In this document: positions 24,420-37,204 of the stretch, one piece after another
How the letters are laid out: every line of letters starts with the position of its first letter
How positions within the stretch are numbered: the stretch's first letter is position 1
NCBI GenBank assembly: GCA_003024785.1
Contig: PUQB01000330.1
Span: forward strand, 62,001-126,000
From: Selaginella tamariscina
Lineage: Eukaryota; Streptophyta; Lycopodiopsida; Selaginellales; Selaginellaceae
Length of the DNA: 64,000 nucleotides
Direction of reading: 5' to 3'
The notes under the pieces: model-generated
Databases searched by the model: none
The model's input: the letters and a program-made list of their open reading frames with translations, nothing else
Told to the model about the DNA's origin: nothing
Translations under genes and position numbers: made by a program

Positions 24420-25760
24420 CTCCTCCCTAAGGACGAGTTTGACAAGTCCTGTGACCTAGTTTAGCAGGATAACGTTTATGGAAGGCAGCAACCTTGGAAG
24501 AAGTATGGAGTAAATTGGATGCATGTTCCCAAGTGCGATTTGTAGGCAAATAACCTTTCCAATCCACAAAGTATTGAAGTTGGTAATGATGAAGAAGAGA
24601 TTCAAGGATGGCTGCAACTTCATACTCAGATTCATTGTCAATGACTACAGGAGGGGGAGGAGAAGCACGACCAGGAAGAGAAGAAGGATGATACGATTCC
24701 AACAAAGAGGTGTGAAACATATGATGAAGTTTCACAGTAGATGGTAGTTCTAATCTAAAAGCTACAGGATTGACCTCAGCCACAATCCTATAAGGGCCCA
24801 ATCGTTGAAAATCCAACTTAAAAGAAGGCCTGTTGGTGCGAATATACCGACGAAGAAGCCACACGAGATCACCAATCTTATATGCGGGTGTTGGTTGACG
24901 ATGAGCATCAGCATGACGCTTATACCGTTCCTGTGCCTGCTAAAGATGAATCCAAAAATCATCCTGTACCTAACGAAGATGCTGGAGACGATCCTGTACT
25001 GTAGGAGTGGAAAAAAGAAAAGCAGGAGGAGCAAAGTCAAAACGTGGATGGTAGCCTGTAAGAGTGAAGAAAGGTGTCTGGCCTGTAGATGCGTGGACGG
25101 AGTTGTTGTAGGCAAACTCCGCCATAGGAAGAAGGTCCAACCAATTGTCCTGTTGGTAACTGATGAAGCAACGAAAATATTGCTTCAAGGTTTGAATCGT
25201 GCGTTTGGATTGCCCATCAGTTTGCAGATGATATCCTGAAGAAAGATCCGTTTTAACTTGTAGACTCTGGGGAAGCTCTCGCCAAAATCTAGACATGAAT
25301 TGTAGGCCTCAATCAGAAACAATGCTCTCAGGAAGACCATGATGTCGGAACACTTCATGGATCACCAACTCAACAGTTGTTTGGCATGTAGCCGTCTTGT
25401 TATATGGTAGAAAATGAGTCTGTTTGATGAAACGGTCAACCACTACAAGAATTGCATCAAATCCACGAGAAAGAGGAAGATCTGTGAGGAAATCCATAAA
25501 AATGGATCTTTAAGGAGCAGAGGGAACATGAAGAGGACGAAGAAGACCAAAGGGCGCGTGACAAGGCATCTTCGACCTGTTGCAGGTGTCACAACTCTGT
25601 ATAAACTTTTCCACAAAACCTCGCAACCCAAGCCACCAATAGTTACAAGTTACCAACTCAATTGTCTTGGCCACACCAAAATATTTTATAGCCGGGGTAT
25701 CATGACAATCCTGTACCACACGAGTCTTGTAAACACCAGTAGGAATGTACAAAAACTTTC
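24420..25760 (-). mobile_element. Integrase and chromodomain region of the chromovirus
   Basis: Recognisable parts are the zinc-binding start (a CDTCNRSK finger near 25.58 kb), catalytic-core words (MDFLTDLPLSRGFDAILVVV near 25.49 kb, LQTDGQSKRTIQTL near 25.2 kb), a LGPYRIV C-terminal motif (24.78 kb) and the chromodomain. Confidence 0.85.
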
Positions 25761-25959
25761 CCGGTACATGAGTCCGCCCTGTATGGCAAACAACTTGTAG
25801 TCTATACGGGAACTGAAGGAAGAGGAGTTTGCGATGTCAGGACTAATGTGTGAAAACACATTCTTTGCCAAGTCATCTGTAACCAATTGCAAACGGATGT
25901 CTTGTAGAAGTGTTGAATTTGCTGGAGCCTGATGAACCTGTTGTGCCGCAAGCCAAAAT

Positions 25960-28300
25960 CGATCAGGACCCAACAACACTTGCTTTGACAGTCATATGTA
26001 AAATCTTCCGGGTTGGTGCAAGGTAAGAGCGCTTAGACAATGTATCCACTTTGCTATTCCAAAAACCAGGTTTATAAATGATGACAAAATCAAAACGTGA
26101 TATGAATTCTGCCCACCTAGCCTGTCGCTGACTGAGACTCAAGCCATTTGAAAAAACTCCAGGTTCTTGTGATCCATAAGAACTTATAGAGGATGCACAG
26201 CACCTTTCAGGAAGTGCCACCACTCCTTGAATAAATCCATAATGACCTTGAGTTCATTGTCATGAATCTTGTAATTGATCTCCGCCGAAAGGAACTTACG
26301 AAAGTGAAAGCTACAAGATGGAGTAACTTGTCTTCTCCAACTTATGATAGAATAGAACCTACTGCAAAGTCTGAAGCATCTGCTTCAACAAAGAAGGGAC
26401 GAGAAGGATCAGGATGTGTTAAAATTGGAGTTGTCGTGAAGGCGTTCTTGAGTGCTATGAATGCATGTTCTGCCTTATCAGACCAAGAGAACCGTGAGTG
26501 AAAATACACGCTTGGAGAAGTCCTGTATGAATCGCCTGTAGAAGTTTGCAAAGCCAAGAAAACATTGTACGTCTCGTACAGACTTGGGCCTCTCCCACTT
26601 CACGATAGTCTTCACCTTGTGCATGTTCATGAAAATGCCAGCAGGAGAGACAATGTAGCCCAAGAACTCCACAATATCCCTGTCAAAAAAACACTTCTTC
26701 AACTTCGCATACATGCCATGCTCACGAAGCTTTTGTAAAACTAGTTGTACATGCTTGTCATGGGTCGCTTAGTCCTTGGAGAAAATCAAAATGTCATCGA
26801 GGTAAATCACCACAAATTGGTCCAAGAAGTCGCGAAAGATGTCGTTCATTATGTGTTGGAACACGGTTGGGGCATTTGTAAGTCCGAAAGGCATCACCAT
26901 GTACTCGAAATGTCCATACCTTATACGAAAGGCAGTCTTCCACTCATCGCCTAAACAAATATACAAGATTGTAGGTTCCTCGTAATTCAATCTTCGTGAA
27001 CACCTTTGCTCCTCGTAGCCAATCGAGAAGTTCCAGAATCAATGGCAATGGGTACCGTTTCCGGATGGTGACTTGATTCAAACCCCTGTAGTCCACAACT
27101 AAACGCAAACTCCCATTTTTTTCTTAACAAAGAAGATAAGTGCTCATGTAGGGACTTTGAGTGATGAATAAAGTCGGATGCCAAATTGTCTTTGATGGAC
27201 TAGTGAAGAACCTCCAATTCTATAGGTGACAGGGCATAAATTGGTCAAAATGGTGGAGTCTTTTCCTCCGTAACATCGATAGGACAGTTGTAGACCTGTG
27301 AATAGGAAAACTGTAGCCTTGTGCTTATCAAAAACGTCTTGAAAGGAGCGATACTTGGATGGTAAGGAAGAAGTAGAAGGAGGAGAAGGGGATTGAAAAA
27401 ACAAGAGAGTCAGATACATGAGAGATAGAAGAGGACGTAGGTGTTACTTGAAAAGCAAAGGAGTAGGATCAGTGGCAAGTTCATGCATAGTAGTGGTAAG
27501 AACTCGGAAAGGAGAAGGAGGGAGTTGTGAATGAAAAAGAGGAAAGATCTTGGGGGATGGAACAAAAGTGGAGTAATGAAAAGAGGCAGGATTAGGGAAA
27601 ACCTATGCGGATGTTGACGAGTGTATAGAATTGGAAGAATCCTGTACAAAAGTCTGTGAATGCACAGGAGTGAGGAGAGCTTGCGAATGTGCTGACAAAC
27701 TGACAGGAGGTGAATTCTGTTGAGGAGGAACCTTCGACACTGATACAGGATTGGAAGAACCCTGTAAAGGAATCTGTGAACTTACAGGAGTAGCTTGTGC
27801 TGCCTCAGACATTAAGGTCATATCCTACACACGAGAAGGTACAAAATTAATCTTGACTGCCGGAGAGAAAAACGTAAGCATCCTGGACCTCCAATCGATA
27901 TGAGGATTTGCAACTACAAACCATAGCATGCCCAAAACGATGGGAGTTGTCTGAGTCTTGATCAAGTTGAAGGAAATCGCACAATTGAATGCCCCATGAG
28001 TGCAAAAAGAAGTGCGGTAGCATGGATAACTACATCAGAAGCAATTAAACAACCATCTACAACCTTTACAGGAACTGCACACTTCAACTTCATCACTGAA
28101 ATGCCATGCTGAGTTGCAAAAGTGTTATCCATGAAACATGCATTTGCACTAGTGTCTAACAAGGCAAACTCCTTGAGCTCTTAATTATTGAGGCGAATGT
28201 GTATAGGAAACTTGAGTGATGAAATGGTGTGAGCAACACCAATGGAGCTTGCACTTACGTCCAACTTCGCAGCTCCTAAACGAAGTGAACATTTGAAGTT
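25960..28300 (-). mobile_element. Protease, RT and RNase H region of the chromovirus
   Basis: RNase H words lie at 26.4-26.05 kb ([24 protein letters not shown]). RT words lie at 27.0-26.5 kb ([29 protein letters not shown]). A decayed protease (LDTSANACFMD) lies near 28.15 kb. Confidence 0.85.
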
Positions 28301-28349
28301 TTCCGACTAAACTTCAGTTTCAACTTCACGCGTCTTGAACTTCTTGGCT

Positions 28350-29260
28350 TTAATAGGACATTCTGCCACCTTGTGTCCTGCTTCACCACAATACAAACAT
28401 AAGTTCTCACCGTGATGACCTTACTTCTCAGCAATTGAAAGTGGGCCACGCTTATATTTGTCAACCTCCATAGGAACTACTTTAAAAAGTGTCATACGAA
28501 CATGTGCTACAGTTACAGGATTGGCTTGTAAAAATTGTTGACGGGATTTTTCTAACAACACCCAAGTAAACGGTTGTCATAGCGAATGGCCTGTTGTATG
28601 ATCTTCGCTAAGGTTTGGGCATCCGGTAACATAAGGAGAAAGTCCTTCACGTCATCTTTCAACCCAAAATGGAAGTGTTCGATCAATGCAGTCTCGTTTC
28701 ATGGAATGTTTGTGCAAAGTTGCTGAAATTCGGATGCATAGACGGAAGCTGGTCGGAATCCTTATGTGAATTTCCTTAATTTTGTGCATGCGAAACGGTA
28801 CTTATTGGGATCTCTAAAGCAGGCTTCAAAGGCAGCCACGAATCCTTCAAAGTCTTCCATCAATGGGTCGTCACGCTCCAGCAAAGGGGCAACCCAAGCC
28901 CGTGGGGATCCAATTAGTAAAGATGCTAAAAGGTTAACCTTTTGTGCATCAGTCAAGTAACGGCGTGGTAGCATGCAGATCAAAAGCTTAATCTAATTCA
29001 GGAAACCTTGAAAATCAATGCAATTGCCACTGAACTTCTCTAGCATGCTGGTCTTTGACTATGAAGAAGAGTTCGATGGAGAGGTTGAGAGAGCTTGTGC
29101 AGTAGCCTTGGAGGATGGCTGCATGCACCGCATTGGTGGAACCTTACAGATCTGTGACCACTTGGCTCAAAGTGGCCAGCTCATGAAGCAACATTTGGTG
29201 CTCACATTAAAATTGCTCAAAATCTGCCATGATTTGTGAAAGAAAGGAAGAGGAAAATAA
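28350..29260 (-). mobile_element. gag region of the chromovirus
   Basis: A decayed gag domain (words such as LTDAQKVNLLASLLIG-PRAW near 28.93 kb) and a degenerate zinc knuckle near 28.4 kb, upstream of the protease on the minus strand. Confidence 0.65.
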
Positions 29261-29319
29261 GGGAAAAAAGCTAAGGGAAAAAAGTAACTGAAAATTAGGG
29301 AGTTGTGAAAGCAGTTACT

Positions 29320-29675
29320 ATCAAACTGTCAAGCCACGATCCAAAAGCAAGAAGGCTTGACTCAAGAGCAGAACAAGAACTAAGAACAAAACGAGAATAG
29401 GAGGTAAGGAGCAAGACAAGAACAAGACAAGAATAATCATAAAAAGACTAGTGTTGATAGTAACTGATTATACAACAATTAGGTTGAAGCTATTATGCTC
29501 ACAACTCCAAGAGCTAATTTAGGCATGAGCTAAAAATATACTCCAAGAGCTAATCTAGTCATGAGTTAAAAATAATGTTCCTTATCTAGGTATATCCTGT
29601 AAGCATATCCTATAGGCATATTCTGTATCCCGTATCATGTATCTTGTATCCTGTATCCTATATCGGGTTGTGACA
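29320..29675 (-). repeat. 5' LTR and leader of the chromovirus
   Basis: The outer 100 bases (29580-29675) match the 3' LTR. The inner part, unmatched because the 3' LTR is truncated, runs toward about 29320, where a TTTGATAGTAACTGC word could be a decayed initiator-Met primer-binding site. The inner boundary is uncertain. Confidence 0.5.
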
Positions 29676-30490
29676 TATTATAAACAAAGTACATAATGTT
29701 ATGCAAACAAGGGCTCCAACTCTTTGCTTTATGAAAGGTTGTGCAAGTGTAAGATGGAAAAAATGGTTACCTTTATCGTGTGATCAAAGGAGGAGACAAT
29801 AAACAATTCTTGTCTTTCATGTTACTCCACTTCCATATCACTAATATGTCCTTTGAACCTTTTTACTTAGTTGTAATTCATCTCTTACTCTTTTGACATC
29901 TTATTAGGCATTTTAATAGAACTTCCATTGTAACTTGGCATTCAAGCAACCTCGGGGGCGATGGGGTCTTCTCCTTGAGTGTGGTAGCTTGACACACATT
30001 TGGTCCTCTTGGTGGCAACGGAGTTTTCTCCATGAGTGTGGAAGATGGTCATATTATTATTTGTTCAACTCCCTCTAGCTTATGATCTCTACATAGGGAT
30101 GTTTGTAACATGTAAAAGGATGGGGGCAAAACCACATTATTTGGCACACATGTTCAACATTTCTGAAGGCAGTTGTAAACGTCTTGTGCCAAAAAATCCT
30201 AGTGCCAGAACATGTTGTCAATTTCCAATCAAGCACCTGTATTGCCCAAACATTTCACATGGCTCAACTTCTGATCCTCTATATAACCCAATTTGTTGAG
30301 TGTACCTCTCTTTTGTGTATGTCTTGAAATTTAAGCTTCTTTCTTCTAGAGTTTAGAATCACCTACTTTGCATAGTGGATGTCATAGTGGTGTGTGTGAA
30401 GTTCATGAGTGTCATTCGATTCAGTTGAAGTCTTGTAGACCATGCAAACATGAACATTAATCGATGAAACAAACTCAATACTAGCTAAGT
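29676..30490. other. No recognisable gene; degenerate direct repeat
   Basis: A diverged pair of about 60-base direct repeats lies at 29.95-30.05 kb (GGCGATGGGGTCTTCTCC... and GGCAACGGAGTTTTCTCC...). The rest could be the decayed C-terminal end of the MULE-like gene that begins downstream, but I could not find its SWIM finger. Confidence 0.3.
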
Positions 30491-30499
30491 GTTTCTCCT

Positions 30500-33215
30500 T
30501 GTCGATGAGGTTGATAACGATAGTAGGTGACACAAACTTTCTTGTTGATAACTTTTGTCAGACTTTATCAATGAGCATGTTCTTATAAGGTCTAGATCTT
30601 GTATAACTTTCTTCTAATGTTGCCTTCACCTTGGCATTTTGCAAGACAACGTCTATAAAATCTAGCATTGGTCTCCAGTAAGAGGAAATGTTTCGTTAGT
30701 TGCGACCTTCTCGCTCTTGCATGAACCACCTTCGAGTTGTTTGTGGTTGGGATGTTGGACATACCTTACTTTGTTAGGTTGTATATCTTCACCATGGATA
30801 TGTGGTTCTTATGCTTGATCCACCAAGCCAATCATGTCTTTAAAGTAGAATGTTTGATCTCATCCATCTTAAAAAGATTCAAGCATTGCAAGCCTCTCTA
30901 CTTTCTCTTCATTAGTTAATACCTCAGTCCAAGAATTTGTGAAGTTCATGTGCAAAGCCCTATGTTTCTCTAAGATCCACTTATTAATAAGCTGCCTGAT
31001 GGATTGCATTTAGTGAAACAGACAGCTTCTCTACCTTTCATTTATTACCATTATTAAATACTTGATAAAGGACTATCCAAATGGCATATGCTTTATCGAA
31101 CATCAAAATTGATGTTATAAAGTCCTTGCTTCTAACCAACATTGAGCATAGTGTTCAAAAAATTAGTCATTGCGATGTTATCCTCCAGACACATGTCACC
31201 ATACACTATCATGACCATTAAACGCATGTGACGGGCTCACTACTTACAATAAATCATAAGATGAATGCCGAGTGTTGACCACAATGTGTGTAATCCAAGA
31301 CCACCCATTGTTGCTTGAAATCACCACCAGATCGACTCATGCAAATGTAATCTACTCTTGATCTAGGCCCACCAATTTTTGTTTGAATATTAGAGGTTGT
31401 TCTTCTACACCATCGAGTTTCATCCCAAGAACATGAACAACATAGATGAATAGTATGGGCAACTTTCTTTTCATTTCTAAAGGCTGTTATAACCTTCTTT
31501 AAACCTTGTGTTGTTGGTTCTTGTTTGTTTGATCCATTTATGAGTCCTGCTACAATGAAAAGTTAAGAGAGATCATAGATGTTTTGTTGCCTACCTTTTG
31601 TGATTGGTGAGTAGACTCTTTAAAAGTTTGTAATAGGCTATTACATCTGGTGTTTTAAAGAGCTTTCCCATGATCATCTCACGGGCTACTTGGAACCCTA
31701 TCACCATAGTTACGAACATGGAACACAAACACGAGCCTCAGATTTTAGAAACTCGACCATGGAATACGATCACGACTCACGATGGCTCACGAATATTCTA
31801 GTGAATATTCTAGGAATATGCTATTTTTAAATTATTTATTCTAGGAATATGCTATTTTTATTATATTATTCTTAGTATTTTTATTTGCACATAAACTACT
31901 TCACACCTATAAACTACTCAAATATCTTGCATCTCATCATCATCTTCAACCTCACAATCTTCAACATCATCTCCATCCTCTCCTGACTCAAGCTCGTCTT
32001 TAGGATGAGGAACTGTCTCCGGGACTTTGTAGCTTACAAACTGGCCATGCCTTGCTCTCAAGAACACTTACCTCATAATTTGTGCCATGCCCCCTACTCT
32101 CAAGAACACTTACCTCATCCCACCATCGCAAAGAAGGATGCTTTCGCAATATGCTGGATTGCTATGCCATGCTTGTTGTGCCTTGGATTGTTGCTACCGT
32201 GCCTTGGATTGCTGCGTGCGCCCTGAATTGTTGTGTGACGCCATGCGCCCTAGAAAGAATATTTCGCAAGTATATTCAACCGAGAATATTCTAAACAGTG
32301 TTTTATGTTATGAACACGGGCCGTGATCCTGGCCGTGGTCGCCAAGATCACGGCCCATGTTCGTAACATGAAGCACTATTCACGAACACGGCCGTGGGAA
32401 CACAACCCATGGCCGTGTTCATGAAACACAGTGAACACGGACGGGATTCCAACTATGTTCGTAACTATGCCTATCACTCTTTGGTTGCTCCTTAGACTGT
32501 TTGCAATAGTTTTGCTTTATAAATTGCTTAGCTCTAGCTTTTGATTGTAGATGACAAGGAAATGCTAGTGGATATTGATGTTGACCACGATGAAGAGTCT
32601 AGTCTTCCTCACATAGTCAAGTATGATGTAGTAAGACATGACCTTATGTCCCTTCAAAAGATTTAATTTATCTCTACAGTGCATGCATGTCATGCCTTCA
32701 ACTGTCCCAAAGAATGTTTTCTTCACCTTCAGCATGAAGCCTTTGAAATGATATTTGTTTTGAGGTCAAGAAAAGGATAAGAATGGTTCATGCACTTCAA
32801 ATGCATGACACATTTACTCCAACTAACCCGGGTTGGAACTTGCCGATGAGTGGTATTAACTTAAGCACTTCATAAATGTGTCTAATTGCAAAAGAAGTCT
32901 TAATAAAATTCTTCCTTATCCTACACTTGTCTGTCTTTGAAGAATCATAAGCATTGAATCATTCTTCTTAGAATTCTCTATTACGAAAATTGGACCTTTT
33001 ACTAGCTTCAACATATAAAAATTGAACTCGGCAGTTTCATCCCATTTAACTAAGATCTCTATTTTTAGTCTTGAGGATCTAAAAAAATTGTATCTGAAAA
33101 TCTTCCCACGTCGGAATGGAGAATGAAGCATGTAATTCTTGAACAAACAAAAAGAATTACCATCTTCATCCACCAAAAATTCCATCTCAATAGCACCATA
33201 ATTCATTCTTGCCAT
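30500..33215 (-). pseudogene. MULE-like transposase gene, decayed, split by a MITE
   Basis: On the minus strand coding-like sequence runs from an ATG at 33213-33215. It includes a CMHC zinc-like pair near 32.68 kb and a long clean stretch across a 45-base intron (GT at 31594, AG at 31550): exon words FQVAREMIMGKLFKTPDVIA, then, after the intron, SCSWDETRW, RVDYICMSRSGGDFK and QQWVVLDYTHCGQHSAFIL. Further on come VYGDMCLEDNIAMTNF, a D-KAYAIW word, a CLFH word and INKWILEKHRALHMNF. This order (SRVD-CMSR, GDM-SED, D-A-A, CLFH) fits MULE-like transposases that end in a SWIM finger, as at 12-452; the assignment is from memory of the family. Several stops and frame changes make it non-functional, and a MITE splits one exon. 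Confidence 0.5.
31705..32469. mobile_element. hAT-like MITE with 8-base target duplication
   Basis: A 765-base element with perfect 15-base terminal inverted repeats, CATAGTTACGAACAT (31705-31719) and its complement (32455-32469). It is flanked on both sides by the identical octamer CCTATCAC (31697-31704 and 32470-32477). An 8-base duplication with short TIRs points to hAT. There is no transposase inside, so it is non-autonomous. Removing it restores the minus-strand coding stretch of the MULE-like gene. Internally, end-like GTTAYGAACAYGGGCCGTGATC-type arms (about 32307-32328 and 32346-32367) form a hairpin. Confidence 0.85.
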
Positions 33216-33836
33216 TTAGTTTTACTTTTAAAAGAATGAAGGTAAAATTTAAACAATTATAAATATTAACTTATTAATTTGAGAAATTAACTAACTACCA
33301 CCATCAATAGTGCAAAAGTCAATTAATCCATCAATAGTGCAAAAGTCAATTAATGCTTATGAACAATTGTTCCAAACCCGCATTAAATGTACATGGGCTA
33401 AATACCTTGGAATATGGTCAATTTTAATTTCAAATCCTAATCATTCATGGTTGTATATCTAAACACAGTTAGATTCAAATCACGTCCATGAATAAAGAAC
33501 CCTATATATAATTCTAAGCCACATTTTAGCAATTATAAAATAAACCTTAGCCACCATCTTCCACCACATTTCTTAAAGATTGCCTAGTTTTACTTTCTTT
33601 TGTTTTGCTCGCTTGTCCTCTTATATTCTTTTATGCCATATCCAGCTACATAGAATTTCAAATGTACATCCCCTTCCTATCTCTTCTCAATTTCCTTGCT
33701 AAAACACTGAGTAGTACCGACAAGCTCTTTCCTATTCAATATAATGTATCCCCCTTTGGTTCCCCATGCCATCAACACCTAGCAAAAGTTTTTGATCTCT
33801 TTACTAGGTGCTGACTTGTAGCACTAGCATACATCC

Positions 33837-34195
33837 CCGTCAATTGGGGAGTTCAACATATACCCCCTCAATTAGCAGAGTCATTTTTCCCTTTTCTACC
33901 TTAGCCAGTGCTAATTGGCATATACACACCTAGTCAACAAGTTTGTCCCTTTTCTGCCTTAGTCAAGTGCCGATTAGGAAGTTCAGCATAACCCCCTTAG
34001 TCGGTAGCACCATTTGCTCCCTATATGTATTGGTTAACACCGATTGGGGAGTTCAACATAAACCCCCAATCAATACTGTCATTTGCTCCCTATATGTATT
34101 GGTTAACACCGATTGGGGAGTTCAACATAAACCCCCAGTCAATACTGTCATTTGCTCCCTATATTGTATTGGTCAGTGTCAATTGTTGGGGATAC
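33837..34195. repeat. Minisatellite, 69-base unit
   Basis: Two near-identical 69-base units start at 34012 and 34081, and a third, partly diverged, at 34150 (ATTTGCTCCCTATATGTATT...). More degenerate units with GATTGGGGAGTTCAACATA words extend left to about 33837. Repeated peptides in frames across it only reflect the repeat. Confidence 0.85.
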
Positions 34196-34199
34196 ACTC

Positions 34200-35435
34200 T
34201 CCCACTTGACATTATGTTCCCACATTAGCTTTTATCTTCATGTGTGCCAACTGGGTTGTGCAACATAAACTCCAGCAATCTACATACATAATCATACTCC
34301 TGCTCATTGTTTTCATATTTTGCAGATAATGTAGGTTGCAAGAGAAAAAAAGACCACAAACCATTCAAGTGTGAAGCAGAGGGAAGAGTGGCTTTTACGA
34401 ACATAATGCCAAGAAGAGGAGGGGGCAAAGTTGGCGCTGCCATAGAATAATCTGATACAATCTCTGAAACAAGGTTGTCATGTTTGAATGTTGACATAGC
34501 TTTAGGGGATGCAACTTTAATCGAAAAGGCAAAGACAATTGCAACACCAATTTCATTGACATAAGCAACTAGTCAACGACACCTTGGAAGTACTAGCACT
34601 ACCATTTTTATTCTTATTGTGTTGACAAATCCAGTTAAAAAAAACTAATGATGAATGACCATCAAATAGGATCATGTGGGTTTAAAATTTAATATAGTAT
34701 TTAAAATGGTTATTTATGACACATGTTTAAGATTTAGAACGATAGTTTGATAGGGTTTAAGATGGTGGTTGATGGAATGATTTAAGATGGTTATTAAATA
34801 AAATTTATGATGGTAGTTGATGGGGCGTTGGAGATGCACATAAACACATTATATAAGATTATCATGTAAAAGTCAACCTTTGAGTACACATACATATTCC
34901 ATAAGTGACCTCCCGGGGTAATCCCTTGCATCTCAACAAACACAATCTTCAGGACTTAATGTAGCAACGAGGCTTAACCTTCAATGCTGTACAAAACCAT
35001 CACACGATCGAGGAAAATGGACTTTCTTTTGACCAAAGCTCAAGGGGATCAAGCCTCAAAGCATACTGGTCGTGATATAACTACTTGCGGCCATGCACAA
35101 GCTAACTCAAGAGCTTCATGAGGCTCTTAACTCCAAAGAGGCATGAGAATGTAGGCAAGCTATGGAACCTGAGAATAACTCATTGACATGGAATAAGGTG
35201 GTCACCAGTATGTTTTCCACAACATGGATGAGTAATTAGTACCAAGTGATTGTTGAAAGGAAGTTTAAATTTGATGCAAGTGGACGAGTTCACTGGTACA
35301 GTTTCAAGAGGATTTTCTCAAATTCTAGGATTAGATTTCACCAAGACCTTTTCATTAGTGGTGAAATGACCTCATTTCATTTAATTTTAGCACTTGCAAC
35401 TAAGTTCCACAGCCAGAGGTTTGAAGTTCTAAGAC
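34200..35435. other. No recognisable genes
   Basis: Mixed low-copy-looking sequence with a short tandem family of GATGGTTRTTAATAAAAT-like words around 34.70-34.83 kb. A 90-codon minus frame (34225-34497) has no recognisable motif or supporting context. Confidence 0.4.
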
Positions 35436-35439
35436 AATA

Positions 35440-37140
35440 AAGATCTCCACGTGCTCGTTATGGTTTACGGCAGTCTCCATGTGCTGGTACAACCACATAG
35501 ACAAATTTTTAACCTCTTTGGGTTTTACTAAAATAGGTTTAGATGGCAATGTTTCAGTCTGGATCTAAACTTGCCATCTTTAGCCTTGTACGTGGACGAC
35601 AATATCATGGATACAAGTCAGCTTGCTCTAGTTGAGCACTTTGAGAAACAATTTCAATCCTAGTTTGAGATATCTGTTATGGGAGACATCTCCTACTGTA
35701 TTAGCATATAGGTGATCCGTGACCAAGCAGCAAGAATCATTCAACTCTCTCAAGCCCATTATATTACTAAGGTACTTTCCAAATTCAAATGGGAGCTTGC
35801 AAACATGTATCAATCCCAATGCAACTGGGAGTTGTTCTCTTAGTTGAGCAGAGTTCTTCAATGGATGAGGAGATGCCAGCAATGGTAAACATTTCATATC
35901 AACAAGTTGTGGGATGTTTGATATACCTTCATGTGTGCACCAGGGTTGCTGCAAATGGTTCTTTGCAAAAGCATTCTCGTTTTGAGAACGTGTTCTCCAA
36001 GGTCTCAAAATGATGCGAACACGTTTTCATGTTTTAATTTAATTTTGAATTAAAAGAAATTTTTTTAAATAATTTTTTTTTTAATTAATTTTATTCATAA
36101 ATCACAATTCACCAGTGTGTTACCGTAAAGTCAATGTGCGAGCTCCTCCTCAAATGCCATAAGGGTGCACAGGATTTTTATTTTATTTTTGTAAAAAACC
36201 TTTAAGTCTAACAAAACGCGCTTGTAAAACAAGTTCACAAACGTTGGCAAATTCATGTGAACACATTCGCTGGTAACTTGTCACAAGGCCTCATTTATCC
36301 TCTACATCAATGTGTATTTTCTAGTGCAAAATTGGTTTTTAAAAGATTAATAAAAATTAATTAGTTATGATTATGTAATGGTTAGAAAATGACTTAAACC
36401 TTAATTAATACTAAATCATATAGTTTCAATTACACTTAAGTTACCAAAAATAATTATTAAAAAAGCACTACTCTACAGTGGGAGTCAACATGGCAAGCTC
36501 ATTGATGGATATGAAAAGGATCTTGAGGTATTTAAAGGGTACATTTGATCACACGTTGGTGTATTATGGCAGCAATAGTATTAGCATACATGCATGAGAG
36601 ATGAAGCTTTTAGGGTAGTACTTTGATGCAGATTGGCTATTTATAAGGATTCCAAAATGCCAACTTCACGATACTTATTCTTCTTCAACGAGTGTCGGAT
36701 TTTCATGGTGCAATAAATTAATAAAAAGCAATCAATTGTAACATTGAGTAGTACCTAGGCTCAATATGTAGCTGGTATTGTTGTAGTACATAAATTTCTT
36801 GGGCGAGAAACTCACAGACACTTTACTGTAACAATTAATGTGCAACCTCTCTATCTAAGAACCTCAGATTGTATACAAGGACAACACATTTTGGTTCGAA
36901 GACAAAGTTTGTTCACAATCAGGTGGAAAAGGAAAAGATTCTGCTAATACATATCTTCACTGAAGAAACTAGAAAGACATTCTCAGGAAGGCAGTAACCA
37001 AGGGACAAGTTTCTTATACATATGTCTTATGTGAACCTGCAGGCACCTGGATGAGCTGGAGCAAGTGGGAGTGTTGGAATATGCTCAGCCATCCACGCAA
37101 CGATCAGGGCTCCTGTACTTTGTTTTTGTATTGTTTATTA
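35440..37140 (+). mobile_element. Ty1/copia retrotransposon, 3' part only
   Basis: The conserved end of copia RT is seen (YGLRQSP word, YVDD box at about 35.59 kb, VGCLIYLHVCTR at about 35.91 kb). It is followed by RNase H words (LRYLKGT at about 36.52 kb, FDADW, STSVGFSW). A GTGGGAG purine tract leads to TGTTGGAATATGC at 37072, a typical copia 3' LTR start. The stretch 36.0-36.47 kb is not copia-like and may be a later insertion. Gag, protease and integrase are absent from the window. It is an old, many-times-broken fossil; its LTR is cut off at the junction with the inverted gene copy. Confidence 0.8.
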
Positions 37141-37204
37141 TTCACTCTAATGCTTAGCTTTTATATAAAATTTTACAAATTTTACAAATATTACAAACAT
37201 TTTT

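Larger units (their letters stand above)
24291..29675 (-). mobile_element. Ty3/gypsy chromovirus (element 2), minus strand
   Basis: On the minus strand: gag (about 29.2-28.5 kb), protease, RT, RNase H and integrase, with a C-terminal chromodomain at about 24.65-24.48 kb (VAAILESL...YFVDWKGY...TWEHASNL). LTR sequence of ATCCTGTAGGCATAT-like words lies at 24291-24415 and at the 29675 end; both outer edges read TGTCACRAC. A GGGAGGAGG purine tract precedes the 3' LTR. The 3' LTR ends abruptly at unit A (24290) with no CA end and no target duplication that I can see, so it looks truncated there. It is old and broken in many places. Confidence 0.88.

Noticed and set aside
34225-34497. 90-codon minus-strand frame
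   Set aside because: No recognisable motif, no splice context, and it overlaps the edge of a minisatellite.
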